This document shows, piece after piece, positions 8,688-16,785 of a DNA stretch of 64,000 nt. This DNA comes from Paucibacter sediminis. GTDB taxonomy: Bacteria; Pseudomonadota; Gammaproteobacteria; Burkholderiales; Burkholderiaceae_C. Below the pieces are notes generated by a model. The model was not told where the DNA came from. It ran no database searches and saw only the letters and a program-made list of their open reading frames with translations. The translations under genes and the position numbers were made by a program. The stretch spans positions 4,567,001-4,631,000 of the forward strand of contig NZ_CP116346.1 in assembly GCF_030254645.1 (NCBI RefSeq), given 5' to 3'. Every line of letters starts with the position of its first letter. Position 1 is the stretch's first letter.

Positions 8688-9341
8688 TCAAAGAGGCATC
8701 AGCGGGCTGTTGAAGAAGCGCGTCAGCCAGCCGGGGGTGTTGCTGTCGGCCAGCGTGCCCTGGCCGCTGTAGAGGATGCGGGCATTGGCCAGGCGCTGCG
8801 AGGACACGCGGTTGTCACTGTCGACGTCGGCGGCGCGCACATAGCCGCTCACGCGGATGATTTCCTCGCCCTGGTTCAGGTAGAGGTTCTTGTCGCCATG
8901 CACGCGCAGCAGGCCATTGGCCAGCACCTCGTGCACCACCACCGTGATGGCGCCCTGCAAGGTGTTTTGCTGGCTGCTCGAGGCGCTGCCGTTGAAATCG
9001 CGCTGCGCGCCGGCGCTCAGGTCCAGCTTGCCGATCTTGGCCGCCGTCTGCAGGCCGGCGCTGCTGGTCTTGCCCAGCTGGGTGTCGGCGCGCTTGCTCG
9101 CCTGCGTGGTCTCCAGCAGCACCACGGTCAGCACATCGCCGGGGCGGAAGGGGCGGCTGTCCGCGGTCAGCGAGGCGGCGCGCTCGCTCACGAACAGGCC
9201 GCCGGCCTGGCCGCGCGCCGGCCGCGCCAGCGGTTGCAGGGGCAGCGGCTCGAGCTCGCCGCGCGGCAGCGGCGGCGGCTGGACCGCCGCGCAGGCGCTC
9301 AGCAGGACGGCCGCGGTGGCGGCTAGCAGGCGCGCGCTCAT
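8688..9341 (-). CDS. flgH: Flagellar L-ring lipoprotein FlgH
   Basis: A 217-aa outer-membrane lipoprotein. The signal peptide ends in the lipobox LLSAC, with Cys17 as the lipidated residue. Conserved FlgH segments include ADSRPFRPGDVLTVVLLE and EVLANGLLRVHGDKNLYLNQG. It forms the L ring through which the rod passes in the outer membrane. Its ATG overlaps the flgG stop by one base, so the genes are coupled. Confidence 0.97.
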   Translation of the reverse strand: MSARLLAATAAVLLSACAAVQPPPLPRGELEPLPLQPLARPARGQAGGLFVSERAASLTADSRPFRPGDVLTVVLLETTQASKRADTQLGKTSSAGLQTAAKIGKLDLSAGAQRDFNGSASSSQQNTLQGAITVVVHEVLANGLLRVHGDKNLYLNQGEEIIRVSGYVRAADVDSDNRVSSQRLANARILYSGQGTLADSNTPGWLTRFFNSPLMPL

Positions 9342-10129
9342 CAGCGCACCGCCTGGGCCAGGTACTGCAGCATATTGTCGGCCGCCGACAGCACCTTGGT
9401 GTTCATCTCATAGGTGCGCTGCGCGGCGATCATGTCCACCATCTCCTCCACCACCTGCACGTTGGAGCCCTCCAGCGCGCCCTGCTTGAGCTTGCCCAGG
9501 CCATCGGCGCCGGGCACGCCCTCGGCCGGCGCGCCGCTGGCGCTGGTCTCCTGGTAGAGGTTGTCGCCCAGCGCCAGCAGGCCGGCGGGGTTGACGAAGT
9601 GGGTCAGCTTGAGCTGGCCCAGCTCGGTGGGCGTGGTGTTGTTGGCCAGCGTGGCCGAGACCATGCCGTTCTCGCCGATCGTGATGGCGCTGGCATTCGC
9701 CGGCACGCTGATCTCGGGCTGCAGACGCAGGCCCTGGGCATTCACCAGCTTGCCCTCCGCATTGATCTGCAGCTGGCCGGCACGCGTGTAGGCGGGCCGG
9801 CCGTTCGGGCCGTCCACCTGCAGAAAGCCCTGGCCCACCACCGCCACGTCGAGCGACTGGCCGGTGGTCTGCAGATTGCCGGTGGTGAAGACCTTTTGCG
9901 TGCCCACCATGCGCGTGCCGTTGCCGAGCTGCACGCCGGCCGGGCTGGCGTTGTTGTCGTCGCGCGCCGCGCCGGGCTGGCGCTCGACCTGGTAGAACAG
10001 GTCCTCGAACATCACGCGGTCGCGCTTGAAGCCCACCGTGTTGACGTTGGCGAGATTGTTGGCAATGGCCTGGAGCTTGGCGTCCTGCGCCTGCACACCG
10101 GTCTTGCTGATCCACATCGCTGGATTCAT
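9341..10129 (-). CDS. flgG: Flagellar distal rod protein FlgG
   Basis: A 262-aa axial protein. The N-terminal motif KLQAIANNLANVNTVGFKRDRVMFEDL and the C-terminal EGSNVQVVEEMVDMIAAQRTYEMNTKVLSAADNMLQ are the paired rod/hook signatures. It builds the distal rod and is secreted by the flagellar export apparatus. It sits between flgF and flgH in the standard order, preceded by GGAGTACCCC as ribosome binding site. Confidence 0.97.
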   Translation of the reverse strand: MNPAMWISKTGVQAQDAKLQAIANNLANVNTVGFKRDRVMFEDLFYQVERQPGAARDDNNASPAGVQLGNGTRMVGTQKVFTTGNLQTTGQSLDVAVVGQGFLQVDGPNGRPAYTRAGQLQINAEGKLVNAQGLRLQPEISVPANASAITIGENGMVSATLANNTTPTELGQLKLTHFVNPAGLLALGDNLYQETSASGAPAEGVPGADGLGKLKQGALEGSNVQVVEEMVDMIAAQRTYEMNTKVLSAADNMLQYLAQAVR

Positions 10130-10154
10130 GGGGTACTCCTTGGCTTTCTTGCGC

Positions 10155-10880
10155 TCACTCGCGCATCAATCGGTTGCCCGCGTCGGCCATGCTGTCGGCC
10201 GCCTTGAAGAGCTTCATCTGCAGCTCGAAATCGCGACTCAGGCTCATGGTCGCGACCATCTCCTCCACCGCCGAGACATTGCTGGATTCCAGGTGGCCGG
10301 CGTTCAGCTGCACCGTGGTGTCGGCGGCGAGTTCGCCGCCCTGGCGCGGCACCAGCAGGCCGGCCTCGTTCTTGGTCAGCTCGCCCATCGCGGGCTTGAC
10401 CAGCTTGAGCCGGTCCACCGGCTGCATCTCGGTCTGGCCGGCGGCCAGGATGGAGATCACGCCGTCCTTGGCGATCGCCAGCTTGCTGTGCGGCGGCAGC
10501 ACGATGGGCCCGCCATCGCCCAGCACCGCACGCTCGCCCAGCATCAGGCCGCCCTCGGCATTGAGGCTGAAGTTGCCGGCGCGGGTATAGGCCTCGCCCT
10601 CGCCCGACTGCACGGCGAACAGCCCCTCGCCCTGCACCGCCACATCGAGCTCGCGCCCGGTGTCGCGCTGCGTGCCCTGGCGGGCGCTGACGGCGTCGGC
10701 CTGCAGCTCGCTCATGTGGCGGGCCGCATAGCCGTAGCCGGCCACCTGCTGGCGGCCGGTCAGCTCGACATTGCCGCGAAAGCCCGGCGTCTCCAGATTG
10801 GCCAGGTTGTTGGCATGCACCTGTTGCGCACGCAGGGCGCGCTCGGCGCCGCTCATGACGGTGTAGATCAGAGCGTCCAT
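10155..10880 (-). CDS. flgF: Flagellar proximal rod protein FlgF
   Basis: A 241-aa axial protein with the rod signature ERALRAQQVHANNLANLETPGFRGNVELTGRQ at the N-terminus and the VSAVEEMVATMSLSRDFELQMKLF helix at the C-terminus. It forms part of the proximal rod with FlgB and FlgC. It lies two bases after the flgE stop and 25 bases before flgG, in the same operon. Confidence 0.95.
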   Translation of the reverse strand: MDALIYTVMSGAERALRAQQVHANNLANLETPGFRGNVELTGRQQVAGYGYAARHMSELQADAVSARQGTQRDTGRELDVAVQGEGLFAVQSGEGEAYTRAGNFSLNAEGGLMLGERAVLGDGGPIVLPPHSKLAIAKDGVISILAAGQTEMQPVDRLKLVKPAMGELTKNEAGLLVPRQGGELAADTTVQLNAGHLESSNVSAVEEMVATMSLSRDFELQMKLFKAADSMADAGNRLMRE

Positions 10881-10882
10881 GC

Positions 10883-12100
10883 TCAGATGGCCTGCATGAG
10901 CGTTTGCATCATCTCGTTCTCGGCCGAGATCACCTTGGTATTGGCCTGGTAATTGCGCTGGGCCGACATCAGGTTCACCAACTCGCCGGTCATGTCCACA
11001 TTGGACTGCTCGACCGCGCCGGTGCTCAGCTTGGAGGCGGTGGCCGAGCCGGGGCGCGAGAACAGCGCCGTGCCGGTCGCGCCATTGGCCTCCCAGCTGG
11101 TGTCGCTGATGGCCTTGAGCGCGTCCTCGTTGGCAAAGGTGGCCAGGGCCACGGTGCCCACGGTCTGCTTGAGGCCGTTGCTGTAGGTGGCCAGCACGCT
11201 GCCATCCTCGGCCAGCGAGGTGCCGGTGAGGGTGCCGGCGGCATAGCCGTCGGCGGCGTTGCCGAGCGTGGTGGTGTCGCCGGCGAACTGCGTCGTGCCG
11301 CTGTAGTCGATCGTGATGGCGAGCGCGGCCGCGCCCGCCGGGGCGGCGCCATAGGGCACCGGCGCCAGCGGTGCGGTGAGCTGGCCGTTGACGTCGAAGC
11401 TGAGCGCCTGCGGGCCGGTGGGCGCCGCGCCGTCGAAGCTGTAGTGCACATCCACCGCGTTGGCGGCGGTCTTCACGAAGTACTGCGTCACGCTGTGCTT
11501 GGCGCCCAGCGAGTCGTACAGCACCGAGGTGATCGAGCTGTTGAAGGTCTTGGGGTCGGTGGGGTCGAAGGCCGGCAGCGGGCCGGGTGCGCCCGGCACC
11601 TTCCAGTCGGCCGAGAGATTGCCGCTGAAGGCCAGCTTCTTGCTTGCCTCGGCACCGATCTGGCCGGTGGGCACCTTGAGGTCGCCCAACGCGCCCAGGC
11701 CGGCGCCCGGCACCGGCTTGCCGGCGGCGTCCAGCACCGCGGCGTAACCCTGCGCCCTGCGGCCCAGGCTGTCGACCACATAGCCGTCCTTGTCGGCGCT
11801 GAAGATGCCCACGCGGGTGTAGACCTGCTGGCCCGCGCTGTCGCGCACCGCGAAGAAGCCGCGGCCCTGGATCATCGCGTCCATGCCGCGGCCGGTGCTC
11901 AGCAGGCCGCCGCCCTTGGCCATGCTCTGGGTGCTGGACGAGACCTCGGCGCCGATCGCCTGCGTGCCCGCCACCATGGCGGAGAAGTTGGCGCGGCTGG
12001 ACTTGAAGCCATAGGTGCCGGCGTTGGCGATGTTGTTGCTGATGGCTTCCAGGCTGCCATTCACCGCATTGATGCCGGAGCGTGCGATTTCAAAACTCAT
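10883..12100 (-). CDS. flgE: Flagellar hook protein FlgE
   Basis: A 405-aa hook subunit. The N-terminus (RSGINAVNGSLEAISNNIANAGTYGFKSSRANFSAM) and C-terminus (VEQSNVDMTGELVNLMSAQRNYQANTKVISAENEMMQTLMQAI) carry the axial-family signatures; the middle holds the D1/D2 surface domains, rich in Ala, Gly and Thr. It polymerises under the FlgD cap to form the universal joint. It lies 12 bases after flgD. Length is typical of FlgE. Confidence 0.97.
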   Translation of the reverse strand: MSFEIARSGINAVNGSLEAISNNIANAGTYGFKSSRANFSAMVAGTQAIGAEVSSSTQSMAKGGGLLSTGRGMDAMIQGRGFFAVRDSAGQQVYTRVGIFSADKDGYVVDSLGRRAQGYAAVLDAAGKPVPGAGLGALGDLKVPTGQIGAEASKKLAFSGNLSADWKVPGAPGPLPAFDPTDPKTFNSSITSVLYDSLGAKHSVTQYFVKTAANAVDVHYSFDGAAPTGPQALSFDVNGQLTAPLAPVPYGAAPAGAAALAITIDYSGTTQFAGDTTTLGNAADGYAAGTLTGTSLAEDGSVLATYSNGLKQTVGTVALATFANEDALKAISDTSWEANGATGTALFSRPGSATASKLSTGAVEQSNVDMTGELVNLMSAQRNYQANTKVISAENEMMQTLMQAI

Positions 12101-12112
12101 GATGTGGGCCTT

Positions 12113-12778
12113 TCAGTGGCTGGGGGTCGCGGCGCGGCCGCGGAATTGGGTGATGGCCTCGGGGCCGACCTCGGCCAGCGTGCCCAGGGCCAGCAGCACA
12201 TTGCCGCCGGCGCCCAGCTTCACGCGGCTCAGCTCGGTCACCAGCTCGAGCGGGGCGACTTCCTTGCTGTCGGTCTCGATGCGCAGGCGGTAGTCGCCCG
12301 GGCTGAGGCCCAGCTTGACGGGGTCCAGCAGATAGCTGGACTCGCCGGCCGGGCGGCTGCCCAGCGCAATGCGCTGCGTCTGACCATCGCTGCCGGTGAG
12401 CAGCAGGCTGGCCTCGGCGGCCGGGCTCTGCAGGCTGAAGCTGGTCTGCACCGCGCCCTGCGCCAGGTGCAGCTGCTCGACCTTGGCCTGCACCAGGCTG
12501 CCCACCTGGGCGCCCAGGCCCAGCATCTGCAGGCTTTGCAGGCTGGCGCTGTTGCTGCTGCCCTGGCTGGCGAGCTTCTGCAAGGCCTCCATCTGGCTCA
12601 GCTGGGTGAGCTGGTTGACGAAGGCGCTGGGGTCGGCCGGCGAGAGCGGGTCCTGGTTCTTGATCTGGGCCACCAGCAAGGTGGTGAACAGATTCGACAT
12701 GGCGCCATTGCCCGCCACCTCGCCGCCGGCGGCACTGCCGGCCGCGACGTTCGTGTTGTTGCTGACTGCGCTGCTCAT
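12113..12778 (-). CDS. flgD: Flagellar hook cap (assembly) protein FlgD
   Basis: A 221-aa protein that caps the growing hook and is discarded later. The N-terminal FTTLLVAQIKNQDPLSPADPSAFVNQLTQLSQMEALQKL is the FlgD signature, and the C-terminal half has the FLG/Tudor-like beta domain with a fibronectin-type end (LGLSPGDYRLRIETDSKEV). I chose ATG 12778 (MSSAVSNN), one base after the flgC stop, over an upstream in-frame start inside flgC. Confidence 0.95.
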   Translation of the reverse strand: MSSAVSNNTNVAAGSAAGGEVAGNGAMSNLFTTLLVAQIKNQDPLSPADPSAFVNQLTQLSQMEALQKLASQGSSNSASLQSLQMLGLGAQVGSLVQAKVEQLHLAQGAVQTSFSLQSPAAEASLLLTGSDGQTQRIALGSRPAGESSYLLDPVKLGLSPGDYRLRIETDSKEVAPLELVTELSRVKLGAGGNVLLALGTLAEVGPEAITQFRGRAATPSH

Positions 12779-12779
12779 C

Positions 12780-13202
12780 TCAGCCCTCCCCCAGGCGCAG
12801 CAGCGACTGCTGCATGGACTTGACGCGGCCCAGCACCTCGACATTGCTCTCGAAGGCGCGCGAGGCCGAAAGCATGTCGGTCATCTCGGCCACCGAGTTG
12901 ACGTTGGGATAGAACACCATGCCCTCCGCGTTGGCGAGCGGATGGCCGGGCTCGTAGACCTTGCGCAGCGCCTCGCTGCTTTCCACCACGTCCAGCACCT
13001 GCACGCGGCTGCCGGCCAGCTGCTGCTCGCCCTGGCCGCTGGCGGCGAGCGCGGCAAACACCGGCTTGCGGGCGCGGTAGGTGTCGGCCTCGTTGCCGCT
13101 GGCCGATTGCGCGTTGGCCAGATTGCTGGCGATGGTGTTCATGCGCACGGTCTGGGCCGACATGGCCGAGCCGGCGATCTGGCTGATCTGTTTGAATGAC
13201 AT
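12780..13202 (-). CDS. flgC: Flagellar proximal rod protein FlgC
   Basis: A 140-aa rod protein. The N-terminus MSFKQISQIAGSAMSAQTVR and MNTIASNLANAQS, and the C-terminal NVNSVAEMTDMLSASRAFESNVEVL, are typical. ATG at 13202 gives the usual FlgC N-terminus; a GTG at 13211, overlapping the flgB stop as GTGA, is an alternative that would add three residues and imply tight coupling to flgB. Confidence 0.94.
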   Translation of the reverse strand: MSFKQISQIAGSAMSAQTVRMNTIASNLANAQSASGNEADTYRARKPVFAALAASGQGEQQLAGSRVQVLDVVESSEALRKVYEPGHPLANAEGMVFYPNVNSVAEMTDMLSASRAFESNVEVLGRVKSMQQSLLRLGEG

Positions 13203-13207
13203 GCTTG

Positions 13208-13573
13208 TCACTGGCCGGCGATTGCCTTGGCCAGCCCCTTCAGTTGCAGGTTCAGGAAAGTCAGGCTGGTCTGGAAGTCGGAGGCGTTCTGTGCGAACGC
13301 CGCCTGCTCCACGCCCAGCTCGACGCTGTTGCCGTCCTGTGCCGGATGGAAGGGCACGCGATACTTGAGTGCATCGGCGCCGCTGTCCAGCGCCAGTCCA
13401 TCCCCGCCGTCCTGCTGGGCCTGGCGCAGCGAGGCGGCAAAATCGAGATCGCGCGCCTGGTAGCCGGGCGTGCTTTCGTTGGCGATGTTGGAGGCCAGAA
13501 TCTTGGTTCTCTCGGCTCGCAGTCGGAGCGCGTCGGGGTGGATACCGACCGCCTTGCTGAAATCAATGCTCAT
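13208..13573 (-). CDS. flgB: Flagellar proximal rod protein FlgB
   Basis: A 121-aa rod protein and first gene of the flgBCDEFGHIJ operon. Conserved signature: RAERTKILASNIANESTPGYQARDLDF. The start ATG is preceded by AGGAGCAAAGGAAGCGC, a strong ribosome binding site. Its start codon overlaps the start codon of divergent flgA by two bases, so neither gene has a private intergenic promoter region; the flgB promoter must lie within the flgA coding sequence. Confidence 0.95.
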   Translation of the reverse strand: MSIDFSKAVGIHPDALRLRAERTKILASNIANESTPGYQARDLDFAASLRQAQQDGGDGLALDSGADALKYRVPFHPAQDGNSVELGVEQAAFAQNASDFQTSLTFLNLQLKGLAKAIAGQ

Positions 13574-14285
13574 GCGCTTCCTTTGCTCCTTCGTGATAGG
13601 TTTCATGCCGCTGCTGGCCGGCGCGGCGCAGGCACAGCAAAGCCTGGACACGCAGGCCCTGGCGTTTGCGCGCCAGAGCCTGCTGGCGCAGGCGCAGCGC
13701 GAGGGCCTGCAGGCCCCCGAGCTGCAGCTGCGCGTGGCGACCCCGCCCAGGGCCAAGAGCGTGCCCGGCTGCGCGGCCGGCTGGCAGCTGCAGCTGCTGG
13801 ACACGCGCTTCCTCAGCCGCCTGCGCCTGGCGGCACGCTGCCCCGGCGACGAGCAGGCCGCACAGGAGCTGGTGCTGCGCGCCGAGCTCAGCGCCGAGGT
13901 GCTGGTGGCCGCCGCCGCCCTGCCCTCCGGCCGGCCGCTGGCCGAGGCCGATCTGCGCCTGGAGCGGCGCGCGTTGACGCAGCTGGGCGAGGCGCTCTCC
14001 GATCCGGCCGCGGCCCTGGGCTTGAGCCCGCGCGCCGGCCTGCGCGCCGGCCAGGCGCTGCTGCGCAGCCAGCTGGCCGAGCCCCTGCTGATCAAGCGCG
14101 GCGAGGCGCTGCGCATCGTCGCGCGCAACGGCGGCATCGAGGTGCATGCCAGCGGCGAGGCGCTGGAGGCGGGCCACCGCAACGAAACCGTGCGGGTGCG
14201 CAACACCAGCACCGGCCGCGTCATCGCCGCCCGCGTGCTCGGCCCCGGCCTGGTGGAACCGGCCGAACTCTCGCCCCAGCCCTGA
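13572..14285 (+). CDS. flgA: Flagellar basal-body P-ring assembly chaperone FlgA
   Basis: A 237-aa periplasmic protein with a signal peptide (MRFLCSFVIGFMPLLAGAAQ, then AQ) and a C-terminal SAF domain (AAALPSGRPLAEADLRLERR near the middle, GLRAGQALLRSQLAEPLLIKRGE, then NTSTGRVIAARVLGPGLVE), the typical FlgA layout. It helps FlgI form the P ring. Two in-frame starts exist, ATG 13566 and ATG 13572; neither has a good ribosome binding site. It is the only flagellar gene on the plus strand in this half of the cluster, lying head-to-head with flgB and tail-to-tail with the glucosaminidase gene. Confidence 0.92.
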   Translation: MRFLCSFVIGFMPLLAGAAQAQQSLDTQALAFARQSLLAQAQREGLQAPELQLRVATPPRAKSVPGCAAGWQLQLLDTRFLSRLRLAARCPGDEQAAQELVLRAELSAEVLVAAAALPSGRPLAEADLRLERRALTQLGEALSDPAAALGLSPRAGLRAGQALLRSQLAEPLLIKRGEALRIVARNGGIEVHASGEALEAGHRNETVRVRNTSTGRVIAARVLGPGLVEPAELSPQP

Positions 14286-14299
14286 TTGCCGCCGCGCGT

Positions 14300-15049
14300 T
14301 CATAGGCCCGCCTTGATGCGCGCGGCCACGCGCGTGAGCTTGTCGGCATAGGCCGGATCGGTGGCATAACCGCCGCGTTGCAGGGCCTGGCCGTAGGCGC
14401 GTGCGTCCGCACCGGTCTGCAGGGCATCGCGGTAGCGCGGGTTGTCCAGCAGCAGCTGGGTCAGATCGCGGAAGGCGGCACCGGCATCCGCATAGCTGCG
14501 GAACTTCTCCTGGCGCGCCACCGGCTGGCCCCGCTCGTATTCGGTGGTGGCGCTGAGCGCCACCTCGCCGCGCCAGCCGCCGCCGGCCTTGATGCCGAAG
14601 AGGTTGTGGCTGTCGCTGCCATCGGCGCGGCGGATCGCCTGCTGGCCCCAGCCCGACTCCAGCGCCGCCTGCGCCGCCAGCACCTCGGGCGCCACGCCCA
14701 GGCGCGCCGCCGCGGCCTGGGCATGCGGCACGATGCGCTGCACGAAGGCGGCGCCGTCCGCCGGCAGCGCGGCCTGGCTCGCCTGGGCGGCCTCGGCGCC
14801 CTCCACCTCGAGCCGCGCGGCGGCGGCTTGCGCACGCGCCTGGCCCCAGCGGCCTTCCGGGCTCAGCGCCGCGCCGGCCTGGGCCGGGCTCGCGCCATCG
14901 CCGCGCTCGATGAACTGTTGCACCTCGCCCTGCAGCTGGCGGAACAGCGCGCTGAATTGCGCGCCGGAGGCGCTCGGGCGCACACCCGCTTCGGCGGCGA
15001 TCTGGCCACTGATCTGCGCCCCCAGGGCGCCGAGCTCAAGGCTGCGCAT
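14300..15049 (-). CDS. Glucosaminidase-domain peptidoglycan hydrolase, probable stand-alone FlgJ muramidase
   Basis: A 249-aa protein. Residues about 1-100 are helical and low-complexity; residues about 105-245 form a glucosaminidase (lysozyme-like) domain with AAQAALESGWGQQAI (catalytic Glu in LESGWG), HNLFGIKAGGGW and a GGYATDPAYADKLTRVA end, as in the C-terminal half of FlgJ. No Sec signal is visible, consistent with export through the flagellar system as for FlgJ. Its start overlaps flgN by 14 bases. Together with the rod-cap-only FlgJ at 7249-7569 it makes up a split FlgJ. Confidence 0.85.
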   Translation of the reverse strand: MRSLELGALGAQISGQIAAEAGVRPSASGAQFSALFRQLQGEVQQFIERGDGASPAQAGAALSPEGRWGQARAQAAAARLEVEGAEAAQASQAALPADGAAFVQRIVPHAQAAAARLGVAPEVLAAQAALESGWGQQAIRRADGSDSHNLFGIKAGGGWRGEVALSATTEYERGQPVARQEKFRSYADAGAAFRDLTQLLLDNPRYRDALQTGADARAYGQALQRGGYATDPAYADKLTRVAARIKAGL

Positions 15050-15467
15050 AGAGCTCCCCTTCCTGACCCAGCAGGCGCTGCATCAGCCCATGCTGCTCGA
15101 TGATGAGCGTGCAGTTGCGCTGGTTGAGCGCCTTGCAGTCGCGGATCTGCTGCTCCAGCTCGGTCCAGACGCCGGCCAGGCGCTCGCCCGGGCCGGCCGG
15201 CAGGCGCTGCAGCAGGGCCGCCAGGCTGGGCGGCTGCGCGCGCCCCAGTAGGCGCAGCAGCAGCTCGCCGCGCTCGACGCGGCGCTGCTCCAGCTCGCCC
15301 ACCTGGGCGCCGATCTGCTCGGCCAGGCTCAGCAGGGCCGCCGCATCGTGGCGCAGCGCGCCCTGGAACTGCGCCTCCAGCAGGCCGCGCAGGCCCGCAT
15401 AGCCGGCGCGATCGGCCTGCAGGCCGCGCAGCAGGTTCAGCAGGGCCTCGTGCGGCGTGCCGTTCAT
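15036..15467 (-). CDS. flgN: FlgN-like flagellar export chaperone
   Basis: A 143-aa, almost wholly helical cytoplasmic protein with long heptad-like segments (RHDAAALLSLAEQIGAQVGELEQRRVERGELL) and a C-terminal helix with CKALNQRNCTLIIEQHGLMQRLL, the NG/IEQ pattern of FlgN. The family keeps FlgK and FlgL unfolded and delivers them to the export gate. Position right after flgM supports the call. It starts within the last bases of flgM (four-base overlap). Confidence 0.8.
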   Translation of the reverse strand: MNGTPHEALLNLLRGLQADRAGYAGLRGLLEAQFQGALRHDAAALLSLAEQIGAQVGELEQRRVERGELLLRLLGRAQPPSLAALLQRLPAGPGERLAGVWTELEQQIRDCKALNQRNCTLIIEQHGLMQRLLGQEGELYAQP

Positions 15468-15751
15468 CCGCGGCCCCCGTGGTAGCGCTGGATCAGGGCC
15501 GCCAGGCGGCCGGCGTCGAAGCTGATCTCGCCGCGCGCCAGCGCCTCGCGCAGCGCCGCCACCTTGGCCTGGTCGATCTCGGGCAGCTCGGCCAGCGCCT
15601 GCTGGGCCGGCTGGATGAGGTCGGACACCAGCGCCGCCGCGGCCGCGCCGGCGCCAGCGGGCGCGGCCACCGGGTCGAGCGGCGCCGGCGCGCCGGCCGG
15701 CTGGCTTTCGGCCGGGCCGCCGAGCGGATGGTTGGATGCTGTGACTCTCAT
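15464..15751 (-). CDS. flgM: Anti-sigma-28 factor FlgM
   Basis: A 95-aa protein with a disordered Ala/Pro-rich N-terminus and the C-terminal sigma-binding helices (IDQAKVAALREALARGEISFDAGRLAALIQRYHGG), the FlgM signature. It holds FliA inactive until the hook is complete and is then exported. ATG 15751 is preceded by GAGGTGATCGC, an excellent ribosome binding site; an upstream ATG at 15781 overlaps the motB stop as ATGA and would add ten residues. Lying in the fliD operon, flgM would be transcribed by the sigma factor it inhibits. Confidence 0.88.
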   Translation of the reverse strand: MRVTASNHPLGGPAESQPAGAPAPLDPVAAPAGAGAAAAALVSDLIQPAQQALAELPEIDQAKVAALREALARGEISFDAGRLAALIQRYHGGRG

Positions 15752-15777
15752 GCGATCACCTCGGGACTTGTTGGTTC

Positions 15778-16785
15778 TCATGGCGTGACTCGGGCGGCGG
15801 GCTGGTAGGGCGCCAGCTGGCCTTGCAGGCGCTGCAGCAGGGTCGCCGGCGTGGCGGCCTCCTGCAGGCCGCCGGCCGGCATGCCGTACATGGCGCCGAG
15901 CTGGCGCGCCTGCTGGCTGCTCAGCACCATCAGCTCGATGCGGCGGTTGATGGCGGCCTGCGGATGGGCCGGATCCAGCAGGGCGCGATCGGCCATGCCG
16001 CTGACCTGCAGCACCGTTTCCTCGGCCATGCCGCCGGCCAGCAGCTGGTAGCGCGCGCTCATGGCGCGCTGGTTGGACAGCGCCACATTGGTGAAGGCGC
16101 CGGCGCTGCGGTCGGCAAAGGCGGTGGCGTCGGTATGGCCGACGATGATGAGCTGGTTCTCCATGCGCGCGAACAGCGGCCCGAGCTTGCGCAGCAGCTC
16201 GCGCATGCGGGCGCTAGGGCTGGCGCTGCCGCGCTCGAACATGCCCTGCGCCTCGGTGTCGTGCAGCATCAGGCGCAGGCCTTGCGGCGTGATCGCGCTG
16301 TGCAGATTGCTGGCCAGGCCGACCTCGGCGGCGATGCGCTCGATCAGCCGCGAGAGCTCGCGCATGTCGGCGGCCGACTCGTAGCGCGATTTGCTCAGGC
16401 GCGGGTCGGCATCGGGCTGCTCGGTATTGCTGCTCTGCGTGGACTTGCCCTTCATTTGCACCTCGCCATGCGCCGGCACCGGGTTGCGGTCCAGCATGCT
16501 GCCGCGCGAGCCCGAGGCCAGCGAGCTGCTGAGGCCCTGGCCCTCCTCGATCAGGTCGGCGCCGGCGGTCTTGAGCAGTTGCTGCATGCGCTCGGAATTG
16601 CGCGAGGCCAGCAGCCACAGCACCAGGAACAGGCACATCAGCGCCAGGCAGAAGTCGGCGAAGGCGACCTTCCAGGCACCGCCATGGGTCTCGTCGTCCT
16701 GCTTGCGCGAGACGCGCTTGACGACGGTCTGGTGCGCGTCGACGGCGCTCAGCTTAGGCGGCACGGCGCTCTCCTTGACGCTCAC
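15778..16785 (-). CDS. motB: Flagellar stator protein MotB (lateral LafU-like)
   Basis: A 335-aa stator subunit. The single membrane helix is residues about 41-61, with the proton-conducting aspartate at residue 44 (AFADFCLALM); the C-terminal OmpA-like peptidoglycan-binding domain spans about 185-310 (VGHTDATAF, LSNQRAMSARYQLL, NRRIELMVL). I chose GTG 16785, preceded by GGGGGAACGCCAG; it lies 32 bases inside motA. The plug region follows the helix. Together with MotA it converts ion flow to torque. A start further upstream would add an out-of-family arginine-rich segment read from motA. Confidence 0.93.
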   Translation of the reverse strand: MSVKESAVPPKLSAVDAHQTVVKRVSRKQDDETHGGAWKVAFADFCLALMCLFLVLWLLASRNSERMQQLLKTAGADLIEEGQGLSSSLASGSRGSMLDRNPVPAHGEVQMKGKSTQSSNTEQPDADPRLSKSRYESAADMRELSRLIERIAAEVGLASNLHSAITPQGLRLMLHDTEAQGMFERGSASPSARMRELLRKLGPLFARMENQLIIVGHTDATAFADRSAGAFTNVALSNQRAMSARYQLLAGGMAEETVLQVSGMADRALLDPAHPQAAINRRIELMVLSSQQARQLGAMYGMPAGGLQEAATPATLLQRLQGQLAPYQPAARVTP

